Assembly (NCBI GenBank): GCA_947455595.1
Contig: CANGOP010000016.1
Location: 1 to 64,000, forward strand
Direction of reading: 5' to 3'
Source: Gammaproteobacteria bacterium
GTDB lineage: Bacteria; Pseudomonadota; Gammaproteobacteria; Steroidobacterales; Steroidobacteraceae
DNA length: 64,000 bases
The position numbers and the translations under genes were made by a program. Within the stretch, counting starts at the first letter, position 1. Every line of letters begins with the position of its first letter. The notes under the pieces were generated by a model, which did no database searches, was not told where the DNA came from, and saw only the letters and a list, made by a program, of their open reading frames with translations. Positions 1-9,203 of this stretch are shown here, one piece after another.

Positions 1-17
1 AGTCGTGAGAGGATCCA

Positions 18-1721
18 ATGAAGCATGTAAGAATCGCCGCACTGCTTGCAGCCCTCTGGCTACAACCTGGCAGCGCAGAGACACCCACCGGCGATCAATT
101 GTTCCTCCATGGTGATATCAAGACGCCGACCGGCTGGGTCGAGGCCATGGCGGTCCGCGACGGCGCCATCATCGCACTCGGCGATGAGTCGGCCGTACGG
201 GCTGCCGCGGCTCCTTCGGCGGAGATCATCGAACTGAAGGGTGCGACGGTGATGCCCGGTCTGCATGACTCCCATGTGCATCCGCTCTTCGCAGGCCTCG
301 AGCAGTTTCAGTGCCGGCTTGCGCCGGCGGCAGCGCCTGATGTGATCCAAGCGGCCGTACGCGCCTGCGCGGCGTCCAGTGCCCCGGGGGACTGGGTAAT
401 GGGGGGCAACTGGGTGGCCGCAGCCTTTCAGACAGGACAGCAAAACCGCGCCTTTCTGGATACCGCGGCACCCGTGAATCCGGTCGTCCTCAACGACGAA
501 GCCCACCACAGCGTCTGGGTGAATTCAGCGGCGCTTGCCGCAGCGGGTATCACACGCGACACACCCAATCCCGAGGGTGGCATCATTGAGCGCGAGGCCA
601 ACGGCGAGCCCAATGGCTTGCTGCGAGAGGCCGCGACCCGACTGGTAGAGGCCGTCGTCCCGCCGGCCACCCTTGCGTTGCGTCGGCGTGCGTTACTGCT
701 CTCGACCCAACAGATGCTGGCCTATGGCATCACCTCCTTTACCATTGCCAGCGTTCGCCAGCCCGATATTGATCCGCTGTCGGCCCTCTCACGCGAGGGC
801 CTGATCCCGCAACGGATGCGCGGCTGTCTTGTGTGGGACCCGACACCGGCCGCCCTGCGTGAGGCGGAAGAGGCGCTGATCGCTCGGCGCACCGAGTACG
901 CCACACCCCGCTTCCAGACGGACTGCGTCAAGGTGTTCCTCGATGGTGTGCCCACCGAAAGCCATACCGGCGCCATGTTGGCGCCGTATGCGGATCTACA
1001 CGCAAACGGTCAGGATCTCCGCCCGACGCGCGGTCTGCTGCTCGTGCCGCAACCCGAACTCAACGGCGTTGTGACCGTCTTGGATCGTCTCGGGCTATCG
1101 GTGAAATTCCACGCCGCCGGCGATGCAGCGGTTCGCGCCGCGATTGATGCCGTGGCCGCTGCGCATCACAGCAATGGTTTGGGTGGCCCCTTGCACGCCG
1201 TAGGACACAGCACCTTTGTGGACGCGGCAGATATACCGCGGGTGCAGGCCAACGCCATGGCATGGGAGTTCTCCCCGTATATCTGGTATCCAAATCCCAT
1301 GGTGTCGATGGACGTCACCGCGGCGGTGGGTGATGCGCGGATGCGACGCTGGATGCCCGTGCGTGAGGCGGTCGAGACGAATGCTCTCGTCGTCGCCGGC
1401 TCCGACTGGTCGGTCGTGCCATCCGTCAATCCATGGCTTGGGATGGAGACGATGGTGACCCGCCAGCGCCCGGGTGGCAGCACCGAGACCATTGGCGATG
1501 AGGAAGCCGTCAATCTCGACACCGCGTTTACCCTTTTCACGTTGAACGCTGCGCGCCTTGAGGGACAGGCCGATCATCTGGGGAGTCTCGAACTGGGGAA
1601 GCGGGCCGACTTCGTCGTGACTCAGCAAAACCCTTGGAAGATGGCGATCACCTCATTACACGCCATCACGGTCCAAATGACCTTCATCGACGGCAAGCGG
1701 GTCTACGACGCGACCCATTGA
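18..1721 (+). CDS. Exported amidohydrolase, YtcJ-like (amidohydrolase_3 family)
   Basis: Metal-dependent hydrolase of the amidohydrolase superfamily; such enzymes cleave amides or cyclic ureides, and the substrate here is unknown. A short Sec signal peptide (about residues 1-20, hydrophobic core ending in GSAE) implies a periplasmic or secreted protein. The metal motif HDSHVHP occurs near residue 85, and the C-terminus has the typical closing segment GKRADFVV followed by IDGKRVYD. At 567 aa it has the usual size of YtcJ-like proteins. A purine-rich site (GAGAGGATCC) lies just before the ATG. The next gene is convergent. The family call is firm, the substrate open. Confidence 0.85.
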   Translation: MKHVRIAALLAALWLQPGSAETPTGDQLFLHGDIKTPTGWVEAMAVRDGAIIALGDESAVRAAAAPSAEIIELKGATVMPGLHDSHVHPLFAGLEQFQCRLAPAAAPDVIQAAVRACAASSAPGDWVMGGNWVAAAFQTGQQNRAFLDTAAPVNPVVLNDEAHHSVWVNSAALAAAGITRDTPNPEGGIIEREANGEPNGLLREAATRLVEAVVPPATLALRRRALLLSTQQMLAYGITSFTIASVRQPDIDPLSALSREGLIPQRMRGCLVWDPTPAALREAEEALIARRTEYATPRFQTDCVKVFLDGVPTESHTGAMLAPYADLHANGQDLRPTRGLLLVPQPELNGVVTVLDRLGLSVKFHAAGDAAVRAAIDAVAAAHHSNGLGGPLHAVGHSTFVDAADIPRVQANAMAWEFSPYIWYPNPMVSMDVTAAVGDARMRRWMPVREAVETNALVVAGSDWSVVPSVNPWLGMETMVTRQRPGGSTETIGDEEAVNLDTAFTLFTLNAARLEGQADHLGSLELGKRADFVVTQQNPWKMAITSLHAITVQMTFIDGKRVYDATH

Positions 1722-1742
1722 TCGGACGCAGGGTCGAAAAGT

Positions 1743-3134
1743 TTAGGTCACCGTCTTGGCTGCGGGCGGCAAAAGCTCGGCGATCTCCGTCAGCGCGGCT
1801 CGAAAGCAGTCCACCGCCTCGTCGAGGTCAGACGTCTGCATGGGCGTTGAGAGCGCGTATTCACCGCGGGCGGCCGCAAAGAGGCCCCGGTTGAGGAGCG
1901 CCAGATGCAGCAGTTCCTGTGTGGCGCGCGGGCTCGCCTGCGCATCGCGGTAATTACGCACCGGCTGCTCAATTTGCAGATGCATCTGCAAGAGTGAACC
2001 GACCCCGCCCACGTGTCCGGCCACACCGAGGGTGCGCAGCACCTTGTTCAGACGACCCCGTAAGACATCACCCTGTGAATTGAGTTTCGAGATTGCCGCG
2101 GCGGGCAGCCATTCCAGTGCCACGCATCCGGCCCGCATGCTGATGGCATTACCGTTGTAGGTGCCGCCCTGATGCAAGCGATGCGCGCGCGGATCGAATT
2201 GCGCCATCACGTCCTGACGTCCACCAAAGGCACCGATCGGAAACCCGCCACCGATGATTTTGCCCATGGCGGTCAGATCCGGCGTGACGCCGAGTCGCGC
2301 CTGTACACCGCCCACATCCAATCGCAGCGTGACGACTTCATCGAAGATCAGCAGCACGCCGGTACGTGTGGTGACCTCGCGCAAGCCCTGCAGATACGCC
2401 TGCGTCGCTGGAATCACCCCCGCAGAACCGAGCACCGGCTCGAGGATCACCGCGGCCAGATCTGCGGCATGCGCTTCAATGATCGCGACCGTTGCATCCA
2501 GATCATTGAACGGGGCCACGAGCACGTCCGTGACGACACCGGCGAACAGCCCGGGGCTGTCGGGCACGGATACCGGCGCATGTGCGGACCCGGCCTGCAC
2601 CATGGACGGTGACACGCTGATGTCCGCCGCATCGTGGGAGCCATGATATCCACCTTCCATCTTCAAGATCTTGGGGCGGCCCGTGTAGGCCTTAGCGGCC
2701 CGAATCGCGTGGAGCGTGGCCTCCGTTCCGGAGTTGCAGAAGCGCACGCGCTCCAACGACGGCAGCCGTTCACACAGAAGGGCAGCCAGTTGCGTCTGCG
2801 CCTCATGCGGACTGCCATACGCCGTCCCTCGCTGCAGTTGATCGGTCACGGCCGCGATGATGGCCGGGTGCGCATGACCATGGATCAAGGACGTGTAGTT
2901 ACCCAAAAAATCAAGATAAGTGCGCCCATCGAGATCCGTCATACGGCAACCGGCACCGTGCTGCATGAAGAGCGGATACGGTTCGAAGTACGTGGTCGTG
3001 CGCGTATCGCCACCGGGCATGACCGCACTCGCCGCGGCCACCGCCGCAGCCGAGCGCGGCGAGCGGCGACGGAACTCGGCTGTGACGTGCTCCCGTAATC
3101 GATCGAATCGAGCAGCCATGGGATCAGTCATCAT
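1743..3134 (-). CDS. Class III PLP aminotransferase, glutamate-1-semialdehyde aminomutase-like
   Basis: PLP-dependent class III aminotransferase. The Asp of FDEVV, which contacts the pyridine nitrogen, precedes the PLP lysine in MGKIIGGGFPIGAFGG; both patterns are shared with HemL. I start it at the ATG-ATG pair (3134 or 3131), after a GAGG site; the longer open frame runs back into the upstream oxidase gene and has no family-like sequence there. It lies 67 bp downstream of an FAD amine/amino-acid oxidase gene on the same strand, so a role in catabolism of an amino compound is more likely than tetrapyrrole synthesis. Substrate unknown. Confidence 0.85.
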   Translation of the reverse strand: MMTDPMAARFDRLREHVTAEFRRRSPRSAAAVAAASAVMPGGDTRTTTYFEPYPLFMQHGAGCRMTDLDGRTYLDFLGNYTSLIHGHAHPAIIAAVTDQLQRGTAYGSPHEAQTQLAALLCERLPSLERVRFCNSGTEATLHAIRAAKAYTGRPKILKMEGGYHGSHDAADISVSPSMVQAGSAHAPVSVPDSPGLFAGVVTDVLVAPFNDLDATVAIIEAHAADLAAVILEPVLGSAGVIPATQAYLQGLREVTTRTGVLLIFDEVVTLRLDVGGVQARLGVTPDLTAMGKIIGGGFPIGAFGGRQDVMAQFDPRAHRLHQGGTYNGNAISMRAGCVALEWLPAAAISKLNSQGDVLRGRLNKVLRTLGVAGHVGGVGSLLQMHLQIEQPVRNYRDAQASPRATQELLHLALLNRGLFAAARGEYALSTPMQTSDLDEAVDCFRAALTEIAELLPPAAKTVT

Positions 3135-3201
3135 GAATCGAATCCTCGCAGACCCAATGGCTGGTCGCGCGCAACACCCCACGCAGCTGACTGAGTCCCA
3201 C

Positions 3202-4389
3202 TCATCCGATGATCGCCAATTCCGTGAGAGGGGCACCGTGCTGAACTCGACTTGGCGATAGCGCCGCAAGATCCAGCGATCGGTAAGCGCCCGTCAGGAT
3301 CCGTTCCGCGAGTGCACGGCCCACGGCCGGTGCCTGCTGGATGCCGTGACCTGAGAACCCATTCATGAGAAAGAAATTGTCGGACTCCGGATGCAGCCCG
3401 ACGAGCCCATTATGGTCGAAGGTGTTGATCTCGTAATACCCAGCCCACGCCCGCACGACCTTCACAGCTTCAAAGGCGGGAATGCGATGCGCCAGTGCCG
3501 GCCAGAAGGAGTCCTCGAACTGCGCAAGATCCGGTTCGAGCGGCAGATCGGCCGCATCATCCGTCGGCACCACGCCACCAATAAAGTAGGGTCCATCCGG
3601 TCGCAACCAGAAGCCGGAGGTGTCGACGATGAGCGGGCATGACGGCAACGGCGTCGGGCAATCGAGTACGAACACCGTGCGACGATTCGCTGCAACCGGC
3701 ACCTCAAGGCCCGCCATTGACGCCACCCCACGGGCCCAGGGACCAGCAGCATTCACCACGACGCCGGCGGACCACCCGCGACCATCGGCGAGTCGCACGT
3801 CGCGCACCGAGCGACCGTCACGCATCATCGACACGACCTCACCGCGCACCATGTGCACACCCAGATGTCGCGCCTTGGCGGTGAGCGCACTCAAGAGTCG
3901 ATAGCCGTCGAACCAACCCTCGCCACTCAGCCCAAGGGAACCCAGCTGGAGATCCCGCACGTGCAGCCATGGAAACCGCGCGTGCAGCTGGGCAGGACTG
4001 AAGAGTGCGACATCCGCGGCATGGGCCTGCTGGATCGCGTGGGCTTGCCGCAGCACCGGAGCGCCCTCCGCTCCGGCCAGGATCAGATAGCCGCCCTCGT
4101 AAAAGCCCAGATCCGGACGATCTCCCTCGACCGAGAGCCAGTCGGCGGCCGTTCGCAGCAGCGCCAGACTTTGTCGCGAGATCTCGATGTTGACGGCAGT
4201 GGTAAACTGTTGCCGGATCGACGCGGCCGACAAGGCCGAGGACGCCGAGGTCCACGTGGTATCTCGCTCAACAAGGGCCACGGAGACCGAGGGGTCACAC
4301 AGACGTAACCAAGTCGCCAGGGATGCGCCCATCACGCCGCCGCCAATCACGAGCACATCGACGGACGGGCATGTGTCTGAATCCTGCAT
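3202..4389 (-). CDS. FAD-dependent oxidoreductase of the DAO family (sarcosine/glycine oxidase-like)
   Basis: Flavin enzyme of the D-amino-acid oxidase fold, which oxidises secondary or primary amines such as sarcosine, dimethylglycine or D-amino acids. The N-terminal dinucleotide motif VIGGGVMGASLA (about residues 15-26) and the C-terminal FSGHGIQQAPAVGRALAE block are diagnostic. Length 395 aa is normal and there is no signal peptide, so it is cytoplasmic. AGGA lies 8 nt before the ATG. It precedes the class III aminotransferase on the same strand and is divergent from the lpxA-like gene. A demethylase-type role would suit the methylated-amine genes further right, but that is inference. Confidence 0.85.
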   Translation of the reverse strand: MQDSDTCPSVDVLVIGGGVMGASLATWLRLCDPSVSVALVERDTTWTSASSALSAASIRQQFTTAVNIEISRQSLALLRTAADWLSVEGDRPDLGFYEGGYLILAGAEGAPVLRQAHAIQQAHAADVALFSPAQLHARFPWLHVRDLQLGSLGLSGEGWFDGYRLLSALTAKARHLGVHMVRGEVVSMMRDGRSVRDVRLADGRGWSAGVVVNAAGPWARGVASMAGLEVPVAANRRTVFVLDCPTPLPSCPLIVDTSGFWLRPDGPYFIGGVVPTDDAADLPLEPDLAQFEDSFWPALAHRIPAFEAVKVVRAWAGYYEINTFDHNGLVGLHPESDNFFLMNGFSGHGIQQAPAVGRALAERILTGAYRSLDLAALSPSRVQHGAPLTELAIIG

Positions 4390-4491
4390 ATCAGGATCCT
4401 AGCGCAACGCACGGGGCCACCGACAGCCGCCACGAGGCCGCAGCGACGCGTTACGATAGTGTCCCGTGGCTGTTGATGGTGGACTCCCTGC
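4390..4491. promoter_or_regulatory. Divergent intergenic region, oxidase / lpxA-like
   Basis: A 102-bp gap between divergent starts that must hold both promoters. I see no clear -35/-10 pair or long inverted repeat here. The lpxA-like start has only a weak purine-rich site. Confidence 0.4.
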
Positions 4492-5241
4492 ATGCGCATT
4501 CACCCGACCGCGATCATCGAAGACGGTGCACGTCTCGGCGCTGATTGCATCATTCACGCCCATGCACTCATCACCCGGCATAGCGTCCTCGGCAATGGCG
4601 TTGTCGTGCACCCGTTTGCCGTGATCGGGGGTGACCCACAGGATCTGGGCTTTAAGACGGAGACCGAGTCGGGTGTCGTGATTGGGGATCGCACGGTGCT
4701 GCGCGAACACGTCACCGTCAATCGTGCCACCAAGCCGGGAACAGCGACGACCATCGGCGCCGACTGTTTCTTGATGGCCACCTCGCACGTCGCGCACGAC
4801 GGTCAGGTGGGGGATCGCGTTATTTTGGCCAACCAAGTGCTCTTGGCGGGTCATGTCCACGTGGGTGAGCGCGCGTTCATCGGCGGCGGCGCCGGCATTC
4901 ACCAATTCTGTCGGATCGGTGAAAGCGCCATGATCGGCGGCCTCACCCGACTGACGCGGGACGTCCCGCCCTACACGATGACTGCCGAGCGCGATGAGCT
5001 CGTGGGACTCAATGCCATCGGCTTACGCCGTCGCGGATTTTCCGCCACCACCATTGCCGAGATTCGTCGGGCGTTTCATGCGGTCTGTCGAACCGTTGGC
5101 AACCCCCGCGAATTGGCCGCGGCAGCACTTGCCTCGGGTGACTATCCGTCACCCGAGACACAGCGCTTCTTAGCGTTCTTCGCAACCGGCAAGCGCGGCT
5201 TTGTGCGTGCGCACGCTGCCGGCGACGACGGCGAGTCCTGA
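4492..5241 (+). CDS. LpxA-like acyl-ACP--UDP-N-acetylglucosamine O-acyltransferase (orphan copy)
   Basis: Left-handed beta-helix acyltransferase that resembles LpxA, the first enzyme of lipid A synthesis. Hexapeptide repeats fill the first 170 residues. The catalytic-His block HVAHD (H102, equivalent to H125 of E. coli LpxA) is followed by LAGHVHV, IHQFCRIG, DVPPYT and GLNAIGLRRRGFS, all LpxA signatures, and a short helical C-terminal domain. At 249 aa it is slightly shorter than E. coli LpxA (262). It stands alone, with no lpxD, fabZ or lpxB beside it, so it may be a second copy with another acyl chain or sugar. Confidence 0.88.
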   Translation: MRIHPTAIIEDGARLGADCIIHAHALITRHSVLGNGVVVHPFAVIGGDPQDLGFKTETESGVVIGDRTVLREHVTVNRATKPGTATTIGADCFLMATSHVAHDGQVGDRVILANQVLLAGHVHVGERAFIGGGAGIHQFCRIGESAMIGGLTRLTRDVPPYTMTAERDELVGLNAIGLRRRGFSATTIAEIRRAFHAVCRTVGNPRELAAAALASGDYPSPETQRFLAFFATGKRGFVRAHAAGDDGES

Positions 5242-5253
5242 GCCTCGCACGGC

Positions 5254-5274
5254 CGGCACGCCTAGAGCGTGCCG
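5254..5274. terminator. Hairpin between convergent lpxA-like and MFS genes
   Basis: Perfect 8-bp stem CGGCACGC / GCGTGCCG with a 5-nt loop that contains the stop codon of the MFS gene. There is no clear T-run, so it may act as a bidirectional transcript end or 3' stabiliser. Confidence 0.5.
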
Positions 5275-6563
5275 CCACTCATTTCACGGCGGGTGCCAAT
5301 CGCGAGAACCGAACAGATCGTGATCAGACTCGCGCCGGCGATGTAGACCGCGATCCAGGTTGTGCCGTGCGTGACCTCCAGGATCCACGTCGCGATCAAC
5401 GGCGCAAAGCCGCCACCGAAGGCCGCGCCGATCTGATAACCCAATGAAGCGCCGGAGTAACGCACCGAGGTGGGAAACAATTCCCCGAAGAGCGCGGCCT
5501 GCGGCCCGTACATCAGACCATTGATGATCGTGCTGATGGCGACCGCCACGAAGATCAGGAACGGCTCGCGCGTCTCGATCAATGGGAACATGATAAAGGA
5601 CCACACCGCCGTCAGCGCCGCGCCCCACAGATACACGCGGCGCCGGCCGAACCGGTCGGACAGTCGGCCACACAGCAGCAAGCTCGGTGCCATGACCCCG
5701 CTTGAGCACATGACAGCCGTGAGCAGCGTTGATTTGGGCAGGCCAAGGCCGAAGTCAGGATTACTGCCCCAGACCACCACAAACTGAATGGCGATATAGA
5801 ACGACACCTGCACCGCCATGAACGCCCCCGCGGCGAGCAAGACGCGCTTCGGATGATTGATGAGCGCATCGCGGATCGGCGAGATCGGCCGCTGTCCCGC
5901 AAGCGACTGCTCAACGGCTTTGAATTCCGCCGTCTCCTCGATACGCGTATGGATGTACCAGGCAAGACCCACGAGTCCCGCCGACAGCAAGAAGGGTAGA
6001 CGCCAACCCCATGCGATGAACGACGAGTGATCGGTGATGTGGTCGATGATGATGAACGCGAGATTCGCGAGCACCACGCCCGCGGGGGCACCCACCTGCG
6101 CGAAGCTGCCGTAGAAGCCGCGCTTCTCCGGCGGAGCGCTTTCCACCACCAACAACATCGCCCCGCCCCATTGTCCACCGATTGCCAGACCCTGCACGCA
6201 GCGCAAGAGCACGAGCAGCGTCGGCGCCGTGACACCGATGACGGCATAGCCGGGCAAAAGACCAATCAATGCCGTGGCCAGCCCCATGACCACGAGGGCC
6301 ACCGTGAGCGCCGCTTTACGGCCCAACCGGTCGCCGACATAGCCAAACACCACGGCACCAAAAGGGCGCGCCACAAAGCCCACCGCATAGGTGCTGAGCG
6401 AGGCGAGCACGGATACGTAAGCCGGCATGTCTTTGGGGAAATAGAGCGTGGGAAAAACCAGCGCAGCGGCCACACCATAGAGATAGAAGTCGAACCATTC
6501 GATACTCGCACCAACGAGGCTGGTCGCCGCGAGGCGCGCCATGGAACGGGGTGACGCAGTCAT
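5262..6563 (-). CDS. MFS transporter, metabolite:H+ symporter (MHS) family
   Basis: Twelve-helix inner-membrane proton symporter of the MHS family (relatives carry shikimate, proline/betaine, alpha-ketoglutarate or citrate). The N-terminal GASIEWFDFYLYG, the loop GDRLGRKAAL and RCVQGLAIGGQWGGAMLL are family signatures. Length 433 aa is standard. It overlaps the upstream amidohydrolase by 4 nt (ATGA), so it is the last gene of an operon with two exported hydrolases and probably imports a product they release. The substrate is not readable. Confidence 0.9.
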   Translation of the reverse strand: MTASPRSMARLAATSLVGASIEWFDFYLYGVAAALVFPTLYFPKDMPAYVSVLASLSTYAVGFVARPFGAVVFGYVGDRLGRKAALTVALVVMGLATALIGLLPGYAVIGVTAPTLLVLLRCVQGLAIGGQWGGAMLLVVESAPPEKRGFYGSFAQVGAPAGVVLANLAFIIIDHITDHSSFIAWGWRLPFLLSAGLVGLAWYIHTRIEETAEFKAVEQSLAGQRPISPIRDALINHPKRVLLAAGAFMAVQVSFYIAIQFVVVWGSNPDFGLGLPKSTLLTAVMCSSGVMAPSLLLCGRLSDRFGRRRVYLWGAALTAVWSFIMFPLIETREPFLIFVAVAISTIINGLMYGPQAALFGELFPTSVRYSGASLGYQIGAAFGGGFAPLIATWILEVTHGTTWIAVYIAGASLITICSVLAIGTRREMSGGTL

Positions 6564-7870
6564 CGGCTGGCTCCGGTGGCAGTAGGCCCGTCAAGGCGAT
6601 GCACCTTGCCGTCCTTCATCACGAACACGACGTGCTCAAGCACGCCCACATCCTGCAACGGATCGCCCTGCACAGCCATGAGATCCGCGAATGCCCCCGG
6701 CGCCACCACACCGAGTTGGCCGGCGCGACCTAACAGCTCGGCTGCGCGATGGGTGGCCGACTCGATTGCCTGCATCGGCGTCATGCCGAGAGCCACCTCG
6801 CGACGAAACTCCAGCGCGATGGGCTCACTCCAGGGGATACCACCGATGTCGGTTCCAAAGGCGATCTTCACACCGGCGGCCAGCGCCTTGCGGAACGTGC
6901 CCTCGTGCACCGCCGCCCGAACGCGATCGCGCTCGCCTGACGGCGTGCCTGCCGGATCCCAGTCGCGGTAGTACACTTCGAGGGTCGGCACGTACCACAG
7001 GTCCTGGCGCTTCATCTGCGCGATCTGTGCATCGGTCATTTCAAGACCATGCTCGATCGTGTCGCAACCGCCATCCAAGGCACGCTGCAGACCGATGCCG
7101 TTATAGGCATGACAGGCCACCTTGCGGCCCCAGCCATGCGTCTCGTCGGTGACCGCGCGCAGCTCCTCTAACGTGAGGGTGGGCTGCGTGACCAGTCGTC
7201 CGTTGTCGTCCAACCACGAGCGGTGGGTCATGTAGACTTTGATCCAGTCCGCGCCGTTATCCAACTGCTCGCGTGCTGCCTTGCGCGCGGCGACCGGGCC
7301 ATCGATCAACTGCGCACCCTTCGGCACCGTGATCTCCGGCGCATAGCCTTCCAGCGGATAACCTCCGGTTGTCGAGATCGAACGGGTGGCTACGAATAGA
7401 CGTGGACCGGGGATGTAGCCGGCCTCGATAGCTTCCTTAATCCCGACATCGCCGTATCCGGCGCCTTCCGTCTCCAAGTCCCGCAAGGTCGTAAAACCCT
7501 GATCGAGCGCACGCCGCGCCGAGACCACCGCACGCGCGGCGCGGAAGGCCTGCGGATGCTTCAGCAACTGCGCGTCGTATCCGCCCTCTTCAGGCAACTC
7601 GCCTTGCAAGAATAGGTGCGTGTGCGTGTCGATCAAGCCTGGCAACAGGGTCGCAGAACCCAGATCAACGACTCGACTACCGGCCGGCGGCGTGTAGCCC
7701 GCACGCACGTGGATCGCGGTGATCCGGTTGTCGAGCACCTCGACCGCGACGGGGCCTTGGGCGGCGGCACCCGTGCCGTCGATCAGTCGTGCAGCCAGCA
7801 CCACAGTCGGCGGCGCGGCCAGCGCCGCTTGCGCGAGGAATAGGGCCAGCGCGCCACAGCACCCGCGCAT
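6560..7870 (-). CDS. Exported amidohydrolase (imidazolonepropionase / Xaa-Pro dipeptidase-like)
   Basis: Amidohydrolase superfamily protein with a Sec signal peptide (MRGCCGALALFLAQAALA). Metal ligands appear in DTHTHLFLQ, KVYMTHRSW, KVACHAYNG, DTIEHGLEM and the late Asp in FGTDIGG. The last block, GAFADLMAVQGDP, is typical of the group often annotated as imidazolonepropionase-like or dipeptidase. I start at the internal ATG at 7870, which directly precedes the signal peptide and overlaps the upstream TGA by 1 nt (TGATG). It probably acts in the periplasm on small peptides or cyclic amides, alongside the asparaginase-like enzyme encoded just before it. Confidence 0.85.
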   Translation of the reverse strand: MRGCCGALALFLAQAALAAPPTVVLAARLIDGTGAAAQGPVAVEVLDNRITAIHVRAGYTPPAGSRVVDLGSATLLPGLIDTHTHLFLQGELPEEGGYDAQLLKHPQAFRAARAVVSARRALDQGFTTLRDLETEGAGYGDVGIKEAIEAGYIPGPRLFVATRSISTTGGYPLEGYAPEITVPKGAQLIDGPVAARKAAREQLDNGADWIKVYMTHRSWLDDNGRLVTQPTLTLEELRAVTDETHGWGRKVACHAYNGIGLQRALDGGCDTIEHGLEMTDAQIAQMKRQDLWYVPTLEVYYRDWDPAGTPSGERDRVRAAVHEGTFRKALAAGVKIAFGTDIGGIPWSEPIALEFRREVALGMTPMQAIESATHRAAELLGRAGQLGVVAPGAFADLMAVQGDPLQDVGVLEHVVFVMKDGKVHRLDGPTATGASR

Positions 7871-9078
7871 CACAAGCTCGCCTTCGACGGCGCCACGATG
7901 GGCGGCCATTCTTGCGAGGCGCCCTCGAACAAGCTCACCGTCTTCTCCAAGCGTCGCGTACCGTCATGTACGCCAATCGTGTGCGGTCGACCGGGCTCAT
8001 AGCCCGTCCACAGCGACACACCAGCATAGGCACCGTCTTTGCGGAGAATATAGTAGGTCATATCCACGTACTGCAGCCGGTTCATGTCCCCGTTGTAGTT
8101 GCGCACGATGCGCTTCAGCGTATCCATGCCCGCTTCCAATGGACTCATGCCGTGTCGCATGTTCTCGATGATCGTGTGTGCGCCGGCGACGCGAATGTTT
8201 TCCTCACCGCTGCCCGTTGCACCGGCGGAACCGACATCCTGATCCGTATAGCAACCTGCGCCGATGATCGGAGAATCTCCGAGGCGACCGGGGATCTTCC
8301 AGGCAAGCCCACTGGTCGTGGTACAGCCGGACATATCTCCGTTCGCCGCGAGCGCAGAGCAGTGAATCGTGCCCGTCGGCGGGTAGACGATTTTGTGTAT
8401 CGCCGCCGAACGGACCGCCGGATCAATGCCGAGGTCCTCGGCGATTCGTTGCAGTCGCTCATGGAACTCGAGGCGTTCATCGGCCGAGCGGTTCTTGAAA
8501 CGGTCACGCCAGTTCGGGCTCGACACACCAGGACCCCACCAGTCCGAGTGCGCTTCCTTCCACAACAGCCAGACCTTGCGGGTCTCATCGGTCAGGAGGT
8601 TCTCACGCTTCATACCGCGCGCCACCGCGAAGCGCTCGGCGCCTTCACCCACCAGCATGACGTGCCCAGAGTGATTCATCACCTCGCGGGCAAGCTCCGC
8701 CATTGTGCGGATATTGCGCACTCCACCGGCTGACCCGGCTCGGCGCGTCGGTCCGTGCATGCAGGAGGCATCCAACTCAACGACGCCTTCTTCGTTCGGC
8801 AACCCGCCTAAGCCAACGCTGTCATCGTTCGGATCGTCTTCCGGACCCTTCACCACCAAGATGGCGGCATCGAGCGTGTCACCCCCGTTCTTTAGGTGTT
8901 CGTAGGCCCGATCTAGATAGTCGTAACCGTTGCCGGCACACACGATGACGGGCTTGTTGGCGGCGAGCATGCGCTGCTTAGGCGCGATCTCGGCAGCGGT
9001 AGCCGGCGTGGCCACTCCCGTAGACCCCAGTGCCCCCAACGCGACCCCGGACATAAATTCACGACGTGACCATGGCAT
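7870..9078 (-). CDS. Tat-exported N4-glycosylasparaginase / isoaspartyl peptidase family protein
   Basis: Ntn-hydrolase of the asparaginase-2 family, made as a precursor that cleaves itself so that a Thr becomes the N-terminal nucleophile. The Thr in GTIHC matches the nucleophile of glycosylasparaginases (normally preceded by Asp), followed by the family blocks GRLGDSPIIGAG and GSAGATGSGE. The Tat leader SRREFMSG begins at residue 4, so the protein is exported folded. The ATG at 9078 follows GAGGGGGAAC; the longer frame has no leader. It is the first gene of the operon with the exported amidohydrolase and MFS carrier, which suggests scavenging of beta-aspartyl or glycosyl-Asn compounds. Confidence 0.87.
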   Translation of the reverse strand: MPWSRREFMSGVALGALGSTGVATPATAAEIAPKQRMLAANKPVIVCAGNGYDYLDRAYEHLKNGGDTLDAAILVVKGPEDDPNDDSVGLGGLPNEEGVVELDASCMHGPTRRAGSAGGVRNIRTMAELAREVMNHSGHVMLVGEGAERFAVARGMKRENLLTDETRKVWLLWKEAHSDWWGPGVSSPNWRDRFKNRSADERLEFHERLQRIAEDLGIDPAVRSAAIHKIVYPPTGTIHCSALAANGDMSGCTTTSGLAWKIPGRLGDSPIIGAGCYTDQDVGSAGATGSGEENIRVAGAHTIIENMRHGMSPLEAGMDTLKRIVRNYNGDMNRLQYVDMTYYILRKDGAYAGVSLWTGYEPGRPHTIGVHDGTRRLEKTVSLFEGASQEWPPIVAPSKASL

Positions 9079-9203
9079 GCGCAGTTCCCCCTCAGCGTTC
9101 GCACGAGGGCCCACTCTAGCGCGCTTGAGGGCACAACGGATATGGGCGTGACCTTCGCAGGATTCGGAGTGCGACCAGACGGCTGAGCCGGTATCGTTTA
9201 TCC
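9079..9203. promoter_or_regulatory. Divergent promoter region, asparaginase operon / Ada-like gene
   Basis: A 125-bp gap between divergent starts. On the plus strand TATCGT (9192-9197) ends 6 nt before the ATG of the Ada-like gene, with no Shine-Dalgarno sequence, which would fit a leaderless transcript. On the minus strand a strong purine-rich site precedes the asparaginase ATG. No long inverted repeat was seen. Confidence 0.35.

Noticed and set aside
1743-3134. hemL, glutamate-1-semialdehyde aminomutase
   Set aside because: Similar fold and motifs, but it is downstream of an amine/amino-acid oxidase gene and no other tetrapyrrole gene is nearby.
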